This document shows, one piece after another, positions 52,801 through 59,375 of a DNA stretch of 64,000 nt. Origin of the DNA: Chlamydiales bacterium (GTDB lineage: Bacteria; Chlamydiota; Chlamydiia; Chlamydiales; Simkaniaceae); contig JACKPR010000002.1 in NCBI GenBank assembly GCA_024233395.1, forward strand, positions 186,001-250,000. The letters run 5' to 3'. Position 1 is the stretch's first letter, and each line of letters begins with the position of its first letter. Under the pieces are notes generated by a model, which was given only the letters and a program-made list of their open reading frames with translations, was not told the DNA's origin and ran no database searches. Made by a program: the position numbers and the translations under genes.

Positions 52801-54892
52801 CTTAAACTCTGCTTCTGTTGTTTCTAAAGGAACAGGGGTTCTCTTTACTGGAACAAAAGAAGCCATTGATAGAGTGAAGGAAATTGCTCCAACCTTTGAT
52901 ATTCCTGTTGAAAAAACCCCTGAAGCCAACGAGTTTTATGTCTATAAACCCATCCATATCTCTGCAGACGATTTAAGAAGACATGCTCGCATGGTTGCTG
53001 AAGATATGGAGTCTTCAGGATTTGCAGATAAGAGCTTAATCCATACCCTTACGAATACTAAACTCGTATCAAAAGGAAAAGCAGTTCTTTTTACAGGAAC
53101 TAAAGATTCGATCACAAAAGTTAAAGACCTTCTTCCTTCTCTTGATACCCCATCTGAGGATCAGGTAAAACAAGTTGGAAAAACAACTTTTGAGATCTAT
53201 AAGATTAAATATCTTACAGGCCCAGCACTCATGGGATACTTGAGAAACATGGCCTCTGATTTAAAAAGAGCGGGCTCTACGCAAGATGATTTAATCACAA
53301 CATTGAATAACATGCGTTATGTTCATGATACGAACTCGATCATCTTTACCGGAACCCCGACAGCAGTTACCGAAGCTATCTCCTTAGCACAAAAATTCGA
53401 TATTCCTGGACTAGCTAAAGAAGCTCCAGCTAGAGCTCCTACAGGATATAAGATTTACAAACCTAAGTTTGTTTCAGGAATGGATCTCATTCAAATCTTA
53501 AAAGATTTTGAGCAAAACCTCATCACTTCTGGAGTTTCCGATAAAGAACTCTTCGACGTTATCAACAACTTAAAATGGATGGAAAAAACCTCTTCTATTC
53601 TTGTTTCTGGTGATGAGGAAGATACGAATAAAGTTTATAGTCTATTAGAACGCTTTGATATTCCTACTGGGGGTATTCCAGAAGGAGAGCCAGGAATTGA
53701 AACGGTTTCTGATATGAGCTTCCTCATCTATAAGTTGCAATACCATAGCGGATCTGAAATTCAAGATGCGATTAAACTCATTGGTGTCGATCTTGGTAAA
53801 GCTAAGACAAAAGTAAATGATAACCTCGTTGATGCAATCAATACTTTGCAATGGATTGAAGTGACAAACTCCCTCATTGCAACAGGACAAGCGGATGCTT
53901 TAGGAAAACTTAAAGAACTCATCAAAAGTATTGATATTCCTCTTAAGCAAGTCTTTGTTGAAATTCTCGTTATTGAAACAACACTGAGCAATAACCTTCA
54001 ATTTGGTCTTCGTTGGGGCTCACAGGGAGTCTATCGGAATAAGTTTTCTTATGGCACAGGGGTCTTCCCAGGCACCATTGGTGGAGTTCCTGATCCTCTT
54101 GGTGTATTCGGTTCGAATCTTTCAAACATCACAACTTCAAATACACCTAAGGGCTCTTTTATCCCCTTCACAGCTGGTGGTGACCTAGGGGTGATTGGTG
54201 ATATCATCCTTCATAAAGGGCAATCCTATTTTGCTCTTGGTTCTTTGATTAATGCTCTTCGAGATGAAGGCGACTCTGTCATTGTGATGAACCAAAAGAT
54301 CATCACACAAGACAATAAAATGTCGACAATCTTTGTCGGACAAAATATTCCTTATACAGGTTCCTTTGTCACGAACCAGTCCCAAACAACAACGACAACA
54401 GCAAACCTGGAATACCGTGATGTAGGTGTCAGTTTAAGTATTACTCCTGTGGTGGGAAATAGTGATATCATCACTTTAATGATTGAGGAAGACATTTCTG
54501 AACAACAAAATCAATCCGATTCAGGATCCTCAGTCAGTAATGTTCAAGTCCAAGGAATTACAACCAACAAGTCGAGCACAAAAACTGTTGTGAGTGTCCC
54601 CGATAAGAGTTTCCTCGTGATTAGTGGTTCTATGCAAGATTCTAAAACATATCACCGCACAGGGGTTCCCTGCTTAGGTGGTCTTCCTCTGATCGGTGCA
54701 GCATTTAGCGATAATGAGAGAAATCAGAATATTTCTAATCTTGTGATCTTTGTTCGCCCACACATCATTAAGTCCTTTGATACCTATCAGGAGGTGACAG
54801 AAAGGCAAGAAGATCTCTACCGCTCTCAAACCAATGCAGAAGATTTTGATGCTGGACTTGAGCTTGTCAAAACCCCTGACGACACCTATTAA
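49844..54892 (+). CDS. sctC: T3SS secretin SctC (CdsC), giant form with about 13 tandem N-domains
   Basis: Outer-membrane ring of the T3SS. 1682 aa (1677 if the second ATG at 49859 is used, which starts the signal peptide MKSRKFISIFLLTLLCFSS); Chlamydia CdsC is about 920 aa. Residues about 50-290 contain normal N0/N1-type secretin domains (YTINFDNVPILELIKFISK; FRVKNANPATLAGIIGPLL). About 301-1366 hold 13 tandem units of 70-100 residues with consensus F-I-Y-K ... L...L...LVS....VLFTGT..AI..IK.....FD.P. The C-terminal secretin barrel follows (VFVEILVIETTLSNNLQFGLRW; VPCLGGLPLIGAAFSD; NLVIFVRPHII). The reading frame is uninterrupted. Confidence 0.95.
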   Translation: MIKYVMKSRKFISIFLLTLLCFSSSLLHTAPKSEKSIEEKTSPEENLFPIETGEGYTINFDNVPILELIKFISKIGNVNFVYEEEDLNFSVTIVSEEPTALVHVMAAFIQVLRLNGLDLIEQGNNLVISRGSGVRQIATVVSAEVPLEGKIIPPIMTRVFRVKNANPATLAGIIGPLLSSNAIIEVSESTRHIIVTDITQNIEEIHKLFYSIDVPRAALEIDSYTARNNTPENLIALANQILIPISEGNPLVFVPQASTNSIFIVTTPFLIEKSMTILEDLDSPPSLSRGIRGPLSADNILLYHIKNKPPQVLQSAVKDIETNLSLMGPSAQNLVQTLNSMKFIQQSHSLLFTGDAQSLSEVKGILDSLDIPYTEQELESIHGGFYIYKIKNGNEEQIKRSLDNFVQNLKMSPYSQDLIKTIATMKYNQPSNTLTFTGDQRSLNRLKEILPIFDVAEHEASKIPLSNDFFIYTPKNETLEALHKQIEETYTSLKTSNLSDPAFLKALSSAKVSSAQGTITFTGDTDSLNKIRTLVGMLDKGKGSMSTYIYQIQFVDPDIVEKGLQKIAKSLPSDHDLIETIDNMKYVSQSNSFVFRGPTKAIDQIKGILPTIDNAEVAGESKSTYFVYTLQHVQGNLVLKQLDETAKSIKGTGVEDKALINSINNIKWIQSSNSLVITGPSHVIDRIKIMISQYDTPDSAQSSAFYVYKPMGESAKEFRNKVITAAKEMEAAGLDDPTLINTLKSATLVSNDTAVMFTGTPKGIEKLKQGILTTFDTPKSPEKSEFYIYKPTSITAEKLISNIKRSASQLDSSGLQDPDLISAMNSARLTEDKNRVIFTGTPAAIEKIKVMVRSLDNQEKESQASQYYIFKPMHQTPQAIIKQAKHAADQMQDAGLVDSSLITALNSATLVSNATGVLFTGTQDAINRIKQIAPTFDTPTEQEANTSQYYIFKPIHQSPEAIIKQANHAADEMKDQGLKDPNLIAALNSASVVSKGTGVLFTGTKEAIDRVKEIAPTFDIPVEKTPEANEFYVYKPIHISADDLRRHARMVAEDMESSGFADKSLIHTLTNTKLVSKGKAVLFTGTKDSITKVKDLLPSLDTPSEDQVKQVGKTTFEIYKIKYLTGPALMGYLRNMASDLKRAGSTQDDLITTLNNMRYVHDTNSIIFTGTPTAVTEAISLAQKFDIPGLAKEAPARAPTGYKIYKPKFVSGMDLIQILKDFEQNLITSGVSDKELFDVINNLKWMEKTSSILVSGDEEDTNKVYSLLERFDIPTGGIPEGEPGIETVSDMSFLIYKLQYHSGSEIQDAIKLIGVDLGKAKTKVNDNLVDAINTLQWIEVTNSLIATGQADALGKLKELIKSIDIPLKQVFVEILVIETTLSNNLQFGLRWGSQGVYRNKFSYGTGVFPGTIGGVPDPLGVFGSNLSNITTSNTPKGSFIPFTAGGDLGVIGDIILHKGQSYFALGSLINALRDEGDSVIVMNQKIITQDNKMSTIFVGQNIPYTGSFVTNQSQTTTTTANLEYRDVGVSLSITPVVGNSDIITLMIEEDISEQQNQSDSGSSVSNVQVQGITTNKSSTKTVVSVPDKSFLVISGSMQDSKTYHRTGVPCLGGLPLIGAAFSDNERNQNISNLVIFVRPHIIKSFDTYQEVTERQEDLYRSQTNAEDFDAGLELVKTPDDTY

Positions 54893-54936
54893 TTTGAGGT
54901 TACATGTAACTTCATTGGGTAGCTACGCCTAACTTC

Positions 54937-55002
54937 TATACCCAAACAAGTTCGAAAGCTTTTGCGTTGCCCAAAACCAACTTTTGAATTTGTTTGGGTA
55001 TA
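54937..55002. repeat. 66-bp inverted repeat, TATACCCAAACAA family
   Basis: TATACCCAAACAAGTTCGAAAG pairs with CTTTTGAATTTGTTTGGGTATA; the interior GCGTTGCCCAAAACC matches the 88-bp element at 9858-9945 in reverse. It begins 45 bp after the sctC stop and may act as its terminator. Confidence 0.65.
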
Positions 55003-55099
55003 AATCTTTTTACTCATTTTGTAAAAAAAATTATTTTATTTTTTTTTACGACATGGATTATCCTTGCTCTATGCATGCATCAAACATATGGATAAAGCC

Positions 55100-55939
55100 A
55101 TGAAGAAACTGTTTAAAAATCTCATTACCTTTTTATCTTTTACTTTTTTAGGATGCTCTCTCTTTGCCAATCAATATGTCCTTTTTGGCACTGTAGGAAA
55201 TGGCGATACAGGAACATCAACTCTTGTTATCCTCAATCAAAATACTGGCAGTCTTGAACAAACCATTGGAAATATTGGCTACATTGTTAATGGTCTTGCC
55301 TATGACTCCACAACAGGAACTCTCTATGCAACTACTTCTATAAAAGACCTAACTGCTCCTGTTAGTCTGATAACAATCGATACAGAAACAGGTGCAGGAT
55401 CTGTCGTTGCTCCTCTTGCTCCTACTAGTGGAGGAACCGTAACAGTTACCACTATTGATTCAACAGGACAACTTTATGGTTGGCTTGAACCTGGTACCGA
55501 CGATTTAGTAAGAATTGATAAAAACACTGGAACAGTTTTCTTATACCCTAATTCAGGACTTGGTACAGGAGGTCATAGCTTAGATTTTAATGCTTCTGAT
55601 ATCCTGTATATACTTGATTCTGGAACTATCTATACGATAAGTACTTTAACAGGAATTCCTGCAAATGTGGGGACATATACACCATCACCTAATGATCACC
55701 ATGGAAAGTTCAACCCTGTCACACAACAATTTTGGACAATTAGTACAGGAGGAGGAAACAATCCTCGGAGCCTTAATATCTTTGATATCCCTAGCGGGGT
55801 ATTAATTAATACCCTTCCAACAATAAACTACCTTCATACAATATCTTTTGCACAAATAACGCCAATTGAAGCTACAACAAACCTTCTTAGAGCACTAGGG
55901 AAAAAACGATTAATTTATCAAAGGGGGCTTTACCCCTAA
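55100..55939 (+). CDS. Secreted propeller-like protein, C-terminally truncated copy
   Basis: 279 aa from the ATG at 55100 (signal peptide MKKLFKNLITFLSFTFLGCSLFA; Met at 55088 and 55064 are alternatives). About 60 percent of positions appear shared with the 355-aa protein at 56840: VNGLAYDSTTGTLYATTS, SLDFNASDILYILDSGTIYT, DHHGKFNPVTQQFWTIS, LNIFDIPSG. The C-terminal IYRNG/DHN module of the paralogue is missing: the sequence runs from the propeller into TPIEATTNL (paralogue DPVEASAFH) and stops. Probably a decaying duplicate, possibly still expressed. Confidence 0.78.
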   Translation: MKKLFKNLITFLSFTFLGCSLFANQYVLFGTVGNGDTGTSTLVILNQNTGSLEQTIGNIGYIVNGLAYDSTTGTLYATTSIKDLTAPVSLITIDTETGAGSVVAPLAPTSGGTVTVTTIDSTGQLYGWLEPGTDDLVRIDKNTGTVFLYPNSGLGTGGHSLDFNASDILYILDSGTIYTISTLTGIPANVGTYTPSPNDHHGKFNPVTQQFWTISTGGGNNPRSLNIFDIPSGVLINTLPTINYLHTISFAQITPIEATTNLLRALGKKRLIYQRGLYP

Positions 55940-55986
55940 CAAACTTACATCAATAGGTTATGGTGCAGTAATTACTTCCGATTTAC

Positions 55987-56225
55987 TGAAAGAGGAATAA
56001 TGAAAAACCTGGGTTAAAGTTCATCTATTCTAATGGACTTTAACTCAGGGTTTGATATGATCTCGTTCTTTGAAACGTATCTTATTATTTAGGGAAACGG
56101 TATGAGGAAGTCACGCAAGAGTTCACTCACTCCGCCCTTTATACAGCAACTAAAACCTTTTCTGTTTAGCACGACCTCCTTATTATTATGATGAAAGTTA
56201 TCTCGAAGTTGGCGATGAGGAAAAA
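55987..56225 (+). pseudogene. Internally deleted remnant of the lipoprotein gene at 58006
   Basis: 55987-56088 matches 57923-58024 (hairpin, promoter region and first codons; the start ATG is now TTG, in TTTGAAACGTATC). It then joins directly to sequence matching 58327-58460 (GGGAAACGGTATGAGGAAGT ... AAGTTGGCGATGAGGAAAAA). About 300 bp are deleted and the frame is broken. Shows that the propeller-lipoprotein unit was tandemly duplicated. Confidence 0.85.
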
Positions 56226-56232
56226 AAGGCAA

Positions 56233-56300
56233 AAAGATCTCTGACGCACTCAAACCAATGCAGAAGACTTTGATGCAGGACTTGAACTTGTCAAAATCCA
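56233..56300 (+). pseudogene. Fragment of the sctC 3' end
   Basis: AAGATCTCTGACGCACTCAA and following bases match 54809-54876, the last coding segment of sctC (DLYRSQTNAEDFDAGLELVK), with about seven differences. It is fused to the lipoprotein remnant. Sequence at 56305-56353 then matches the right end of the repeat at 56629-56798. Confidence 0.82.
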
Positions 56301-56359
56301 TTGGAAAGATCCGAATATATCATCCCATTTTTAAAGTGTTTTAGCTATAATTCAAGCCT

Positions 56360-56525
56360 ATGAACCTATCTCACTATTATAAATCATTAGGTTTTTGGAG
56401 GATTTTTTCCAAAGTCTTCGTTTGATTTTGATGCACATACTTAAACAAGTAGGGCAAGAAATCAAACGAAAAGTTTGGGTAAAAGAGACAAAAAGTTGGG
56501 ATTTGGAATAGTGAGATAGGTTCAT
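56360..56525. repeat. 166-bp MITE-like element, copy 2 of an identical pair
   Basis: Reads identical to 33684-33849. A TA dinucleotide flanks it on both sides if the element is taken to begin TGAACC and end GGTTCA, compatible with a TA target duplication. It is immediately followed by a fragment (AACCTATCCATAAACTCAAAT) of the terminus of the 44355-44516 element. The region from 55940 to 56839 holds no intact gene, only such repeats and remnants. Confidence 0.8.
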
Positions 56526-56628
56526 AAACCTATCCATAAACTCAAATACCTCTTCGTTTTGTAAAAAAAATATTTTTATTTTTTCTGATATTCCTTATCG
56601 TTGTTCTAATTATTTAAGAAAGCACAGG

Positions 56629-56798
56629 TATAGCTAAAACAGTTTAAAAAGGGGATGATTTAAACGAGAGATTTTTGATGGATTTTGACTTCTTTAAACC
56701 GAGAACATTGTCCATGAGACAAGGAGAGGTTTTAAGGATTCAAAAGACACCGGAAAGATCCGGGTAAATCATCTCAATTTTAAACTGTTTTAGCTATA
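56629..56798. repeat. 170-bp terminal-inverted-repeat element
   Basis: TATAGCTAAAACAGTTTAAAA pairs with TTTTAAACTGTTTTAGCTATA, a perfect 21-bp terminal repeat. Core TTGTCCATGAGACAA at 56708-56722. A truncated right end of a second copy (GGAAAGATCC ... GTTTTAGCTATA) is at 56310-56353. It precedes the intact propeller gene by 41 bp. Confidence 0.75.
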
Positions 56799-56839
56799 GC
56801 TTAACTAACGTTTAGACCTGCCAAAAGTAAGGACAAAAG

Positions 56840-57907
56840 ATGAAACAACAATTTTTTCAAAAAGCAAAAGAACTCCTTGTCTTTTTTGCCATCACGTTTA
56901 CTCTCTTCAGTAGCCAAATCCTTGCCGATCAATTCACCCTTTTAGGAATAATTGGGGAAGGGGGTGTACCTCTAACAAGTACCCTTGTTGCGATCGATCA
57001 AAATACCGGTGGGGTTGATGAAGTCATCGGAACTGTGGGGTATCGCGTTAACGGACTAGCTTATGATCCTACTACAGGAAATCTCTATGCATCCACTTCT
57101 GTACATGACCCCTTAGCTCCAAATAGCCTAATTATCATTGATCAGCAAACAGGAGCAGGAACAGTGATTGGCTCTTTTTCTCTACCTCTTGGTATCTCAA
57201 CATTGAATAATCTAACCTGTGATTCCACTGGCCAACTCTATGGATTGCTCGTGGGACCAGCGATAGCAGATCATGCATTAACGCAAGTGAATAAAAGCGA
57301 TGCTGCAATCACCCCCTTTCCTCCTGCAAGTCTTGATTTTAAGGAATCTAGTTTAGACTTTAATGCTTCCGATATCCTCTATCTCTTTCAAATCAATGCA
57401 AACATTTACACGTTAAGTACTGTTACAGGTCAGCCTACACTTGTTGGTCCCTATGCACGATCAACTGCTGACCACCATGGAAAATTCAATCCTGCTACCC
57501 AGCAGTTTTGGTCTATTAGTGAACCTCAAAATTCACCTGTCCGTGACCTCAATATCTTTGATGTACCTAGTGGAACCCTTGCTTTTTCTTTCCCGACCGT
57601 CGATGATCTCCACACTTTAGCCTTTGTTTATAATTTTCCTCCCCACTCACTCACTGGTGTCCAAAAAAGAAACAAGTTTTTAACTGAAACAGAATACTAT
57701 AATGAACTTCGATTTCACCTTGTGGACCCTGTCGAAGCTTCAGCTTTCCATATCTACCGCAATGGAAAACGAATCGCGACCATTCCTTCCACAGCAAAAA
57801 AGTATATCGATCACAATCAAAAGAGAAAGAAACCTGTCGAATATTCCGTTGAAGTGGTCTTTACAGATGGGTCAATAAGTAATCCTCAATCGGTTGTGGT
57901 GCAATAG
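56840..57907 (+). CDS. Secreted propeller protein with C-terminal Fn3-like module
   Basis: 355 aa, with a signal peptide (ELLVFFAITFTLFSSQILA, cleavage about residue 30). The body has propeller-type repeats (VNGLAYDPTTGNLYASTS; SSLDFNASDILYLF; DHHGKFNPATQQFWSIS). The last 85 residues (FLTETEYYNELRF, FHIYRNGKRIATI, KYIDHNQKRKKP) are the module shared with the YVTN proteins at 8443 and 42032. Intact partner of the truncated gene at 55100. Likely periplasmic or surface located; ligand unknown. Confidence 0.85.
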   Translation: MKQQFFQKAKELLVFFAITFTLFSSQILADQFTLLGIIGEGGVPLTSTLVAIDQNTGGVDEVIGTVGYRVNGLAYDPTTGNLYASTSVHDPLAPNSLIIIDQQTGAGTVIGSFSLPLGISTLNNLTCDSTGQLYGLLVGPAIADHALTQVNKSDAAITPFPPASLDFKESSLDFNASDILYLFQINANIYTLSTVTGQPTLVGPYARSTADHHGKFNPATQQFWSISEPQNSPVRDLNIFDVPSGTLAFSFPTVDDLHTLAFVYNFPPHSLTGVQKRNKFLTETEYYNELRFHLVDPVEASAFHIYRNGKRIATIPSTAKKYIDHNQKRKKPVEYSVEVVFTDGSISNPQSVVVQ

Positions 57908-57941
57908 CTTCATTGGATATGTTGAAAGAGGAATAATGAAA

Positions 57942-57984
57942 ACTCTGGGTTAAAGTTCTTCTATTCTAATGGACTTTAACTCAG
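57942..57984 (+). terminator. Hairpin after the propeller gene (duplicated at about 56008-56054)
   Basis: CTCTGGGTTAAAGT pairs with ACTTTAACTCAGG, followed by TTTTG. The second copy sits at the same place after the truncated propeller gene. The T-run is short, so it may be an attenuator before the lipoprotein gene rather than a full terminator. Confidence 0.6.
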
Positions 57985-58005
57985 GTTTTGATATGATCTC
58001 CTTCT

Positions 58006-58953
58006 ATGAAACGTATCCTATTATCACTTTTCATCTTTTTTTTCTTTGCAGGATGTTATCGAGTTCCCGATAAGATTGAACCACAAGTCAATTTTTCTGT
58101 GCAGGATAAGTACCTAAAAAGTCTTCCTCCAGCCTTTCCTCCTCTAACACCTCAAGAACGGAGTCAGCCGTGGGGACAGGAATATTTGATCGCGCAGAAG
58201 TTTGCAGAACATCTCGATCTATATCGAGCAATCACTACATTTAAACGGGCAGAGTTTCTCCTTCCTGCAGGACATCAAACCCGGCTTGAGGAAATCCAAT
58301 ATCAAATCCTACTTTCTTACTATCTTGGGAAACGGTATGAGGAAGTCACTCAAGAGTTCACCCACTCCGCCCTTTATACAGCCACAAAGACCTTTCCTGC
58401 TTATCACGACCTCCTCATTATTATGTATGAAAGTTATCTCGAAGTCGGCGATGAGGAAAAAGCTGAATATGTTCTTCGTGTTATTCAACATCACTACCCT
58501 GAAACAGCTAAGCGGTTGGAACTTTCAACAATCATGATCGAAGGAGATCTAGATGAAATTCGAGTCGCTGAAAGGGAGGACCCTTCAGAGACTTATCTCT
58601 CAGATCTTCTAAACAATTATGACGCAAAAAAAAAATCTATTGGTAAAGCACAAACCCTAAATGCTGTTCTTCCAGGAGCTGGTTACCTTTACGTCGGACA
58701 AAAACAATCGGCCCTTACTTCATTTCTTCTGAACGGTCTTTTTATTTGGGCTGCTGTTCATTTTTATACCCATGGTCATATTGCAGCGGGCATTGTTACA
58801 ACAAGTTTTGAAGCGGGGTGGTATTTTGGGGGGATTTATGGTGCGGGAGAAAGCGCAAAGCTCTATAACGAACGGTTATATGAAAAGCATGCCTATCCTG
58901 CTTTGAATCGGAATGGATTGTTCCCTGTTCTGATGTTAAAATATGGATTCTAA
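58006..58953 (+). CDS. Lipoprotein with TPR-like and C-terminal membrane region
   Basis: 315 aa. Lipobox FFAGC with lipidated Cys17 (MKRILLSLFIFFFFAGC). The middle is helical and TPR-like (YLIAQKFAEHLDLYRAITTFKRAEFL, KAEYVLRVIQHHYPETAKRLE). The C-terminal part, LPGAGYLYVGQKQSALTSFL followed by two hydrophobic segments, matches a domain often encoded next to YidD-type proteins. It overlaps the next gene by 1 bp, so the two are translationally coupled. A broken copy lies at 55987. Confidence 0.82.
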   Translation: MKRILLSLFIFFFFAGCYRVPDKIEPQVNFSVQDKYLKSLPPAFPPLTPQERSQPWGQEYLIAQKFAEHLDLYRAITTFKRAEFLLPAGHQTRLEEIQYQILLSYYLGKRYEEVTQEFTHSALYTATKTFPAYHDLLIIMYESYLEVGDEEKAEYVLRVIQHHYPETAKRLELSTIMIEGDLDEIRVAEREDPSETYLSDLLNNYDAKKKSIGKAQTLNAVLPGAGYLYVGQKQSALTSFLLNGLFIWAAVHFYTHGHIAAGIVTTSFEAGWYFGGIYGAGESAKLYNERLYEKHAYPALNRNGLFPVLMLKYGF

Positions 58954-59375
58954 TGAAAAAAGTCGTGATTCTCATTCTTTTTTTCTTTCCCCTTTTTGCT
59001 GAAGTGGGCTTTGTTCATCCTTGGGGAAAAGATGAGGAACTCGTTCCGAATAAAAGCTTGATTCCTCCTGTTCCCCAAAAAAGAGGGTTAATGACCCGCC
59101 TTTCTGAATATGTCATCCTCTTTCATCAAAATATTCTTTCTCCAGTCGATGGACCACGGAGTCACTTTCGCCCAACAAGTTCTCGGTATATGCTCCTTGC
59201 AATGAGACGGCATGGATTTATAAAAGGATATATCATGGGATGCGATCGTCTCCTACGAGAAAATCGAGAAGAATGGGTTTATCGAAAGGTAACCATTGAT
59301 GGGGAAGAGTTTAAGTGGGATCCTACATTTTCATCCTCAAAACGGAGATCTTCTTCTAAAAAGTCTCCTTCATGA
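58953..59375 (+). CDS. yidD: YidD-like membrane-insertion factor, cysteine-less variant
   Basis: 140 aa. After a hydrophobic N-terminus (MKKVVILILFFFPLFAEVG, possibly a signal peptide) comes the YidD pattern: FHQNILSPVDGPRSHFRPTS then SRYMLLAMRRHGFIKGYIMG. In YidD this reads P-x-C-R-F-x-P-T-C-S; here both Cys are Ser. YidD assists YidC-mediated insertion, so this may be a divergent relative. The last 97 bp overlap the convergent der gene, so its Ser/Lys tail (SSKRRSSSKKSPS) may be fortuitous. Confidence 0.75.
   Translation: MKKVVILILFFFPLFAEVGFVHPWGKDEELVPNKSLIPPVPQKRGLMTRLSEYVILFHQNILSPVDGPRSHFRPTSSRYMLLAMRRHGFIKGYIMGCDRLLRENREEWVYRKVTIDGEEFKWDPTFSSSKRRSSSKKSPS

Noticed and set aside
50748..53941. 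CRISPR-like or satellite DNA repeats in sctC
   Set aside because: Repeats are protein-level units of 70-100 codons in one open frame with diverged DNA, not short identical direct repeats with spacers.
56089..56301. 70-codon minus-strand frame
   Set aside because: Antisense to the lipoprotein/sctC remnants; a similar antisense frame (58309-58494) exists only because the sequence is duplicated.
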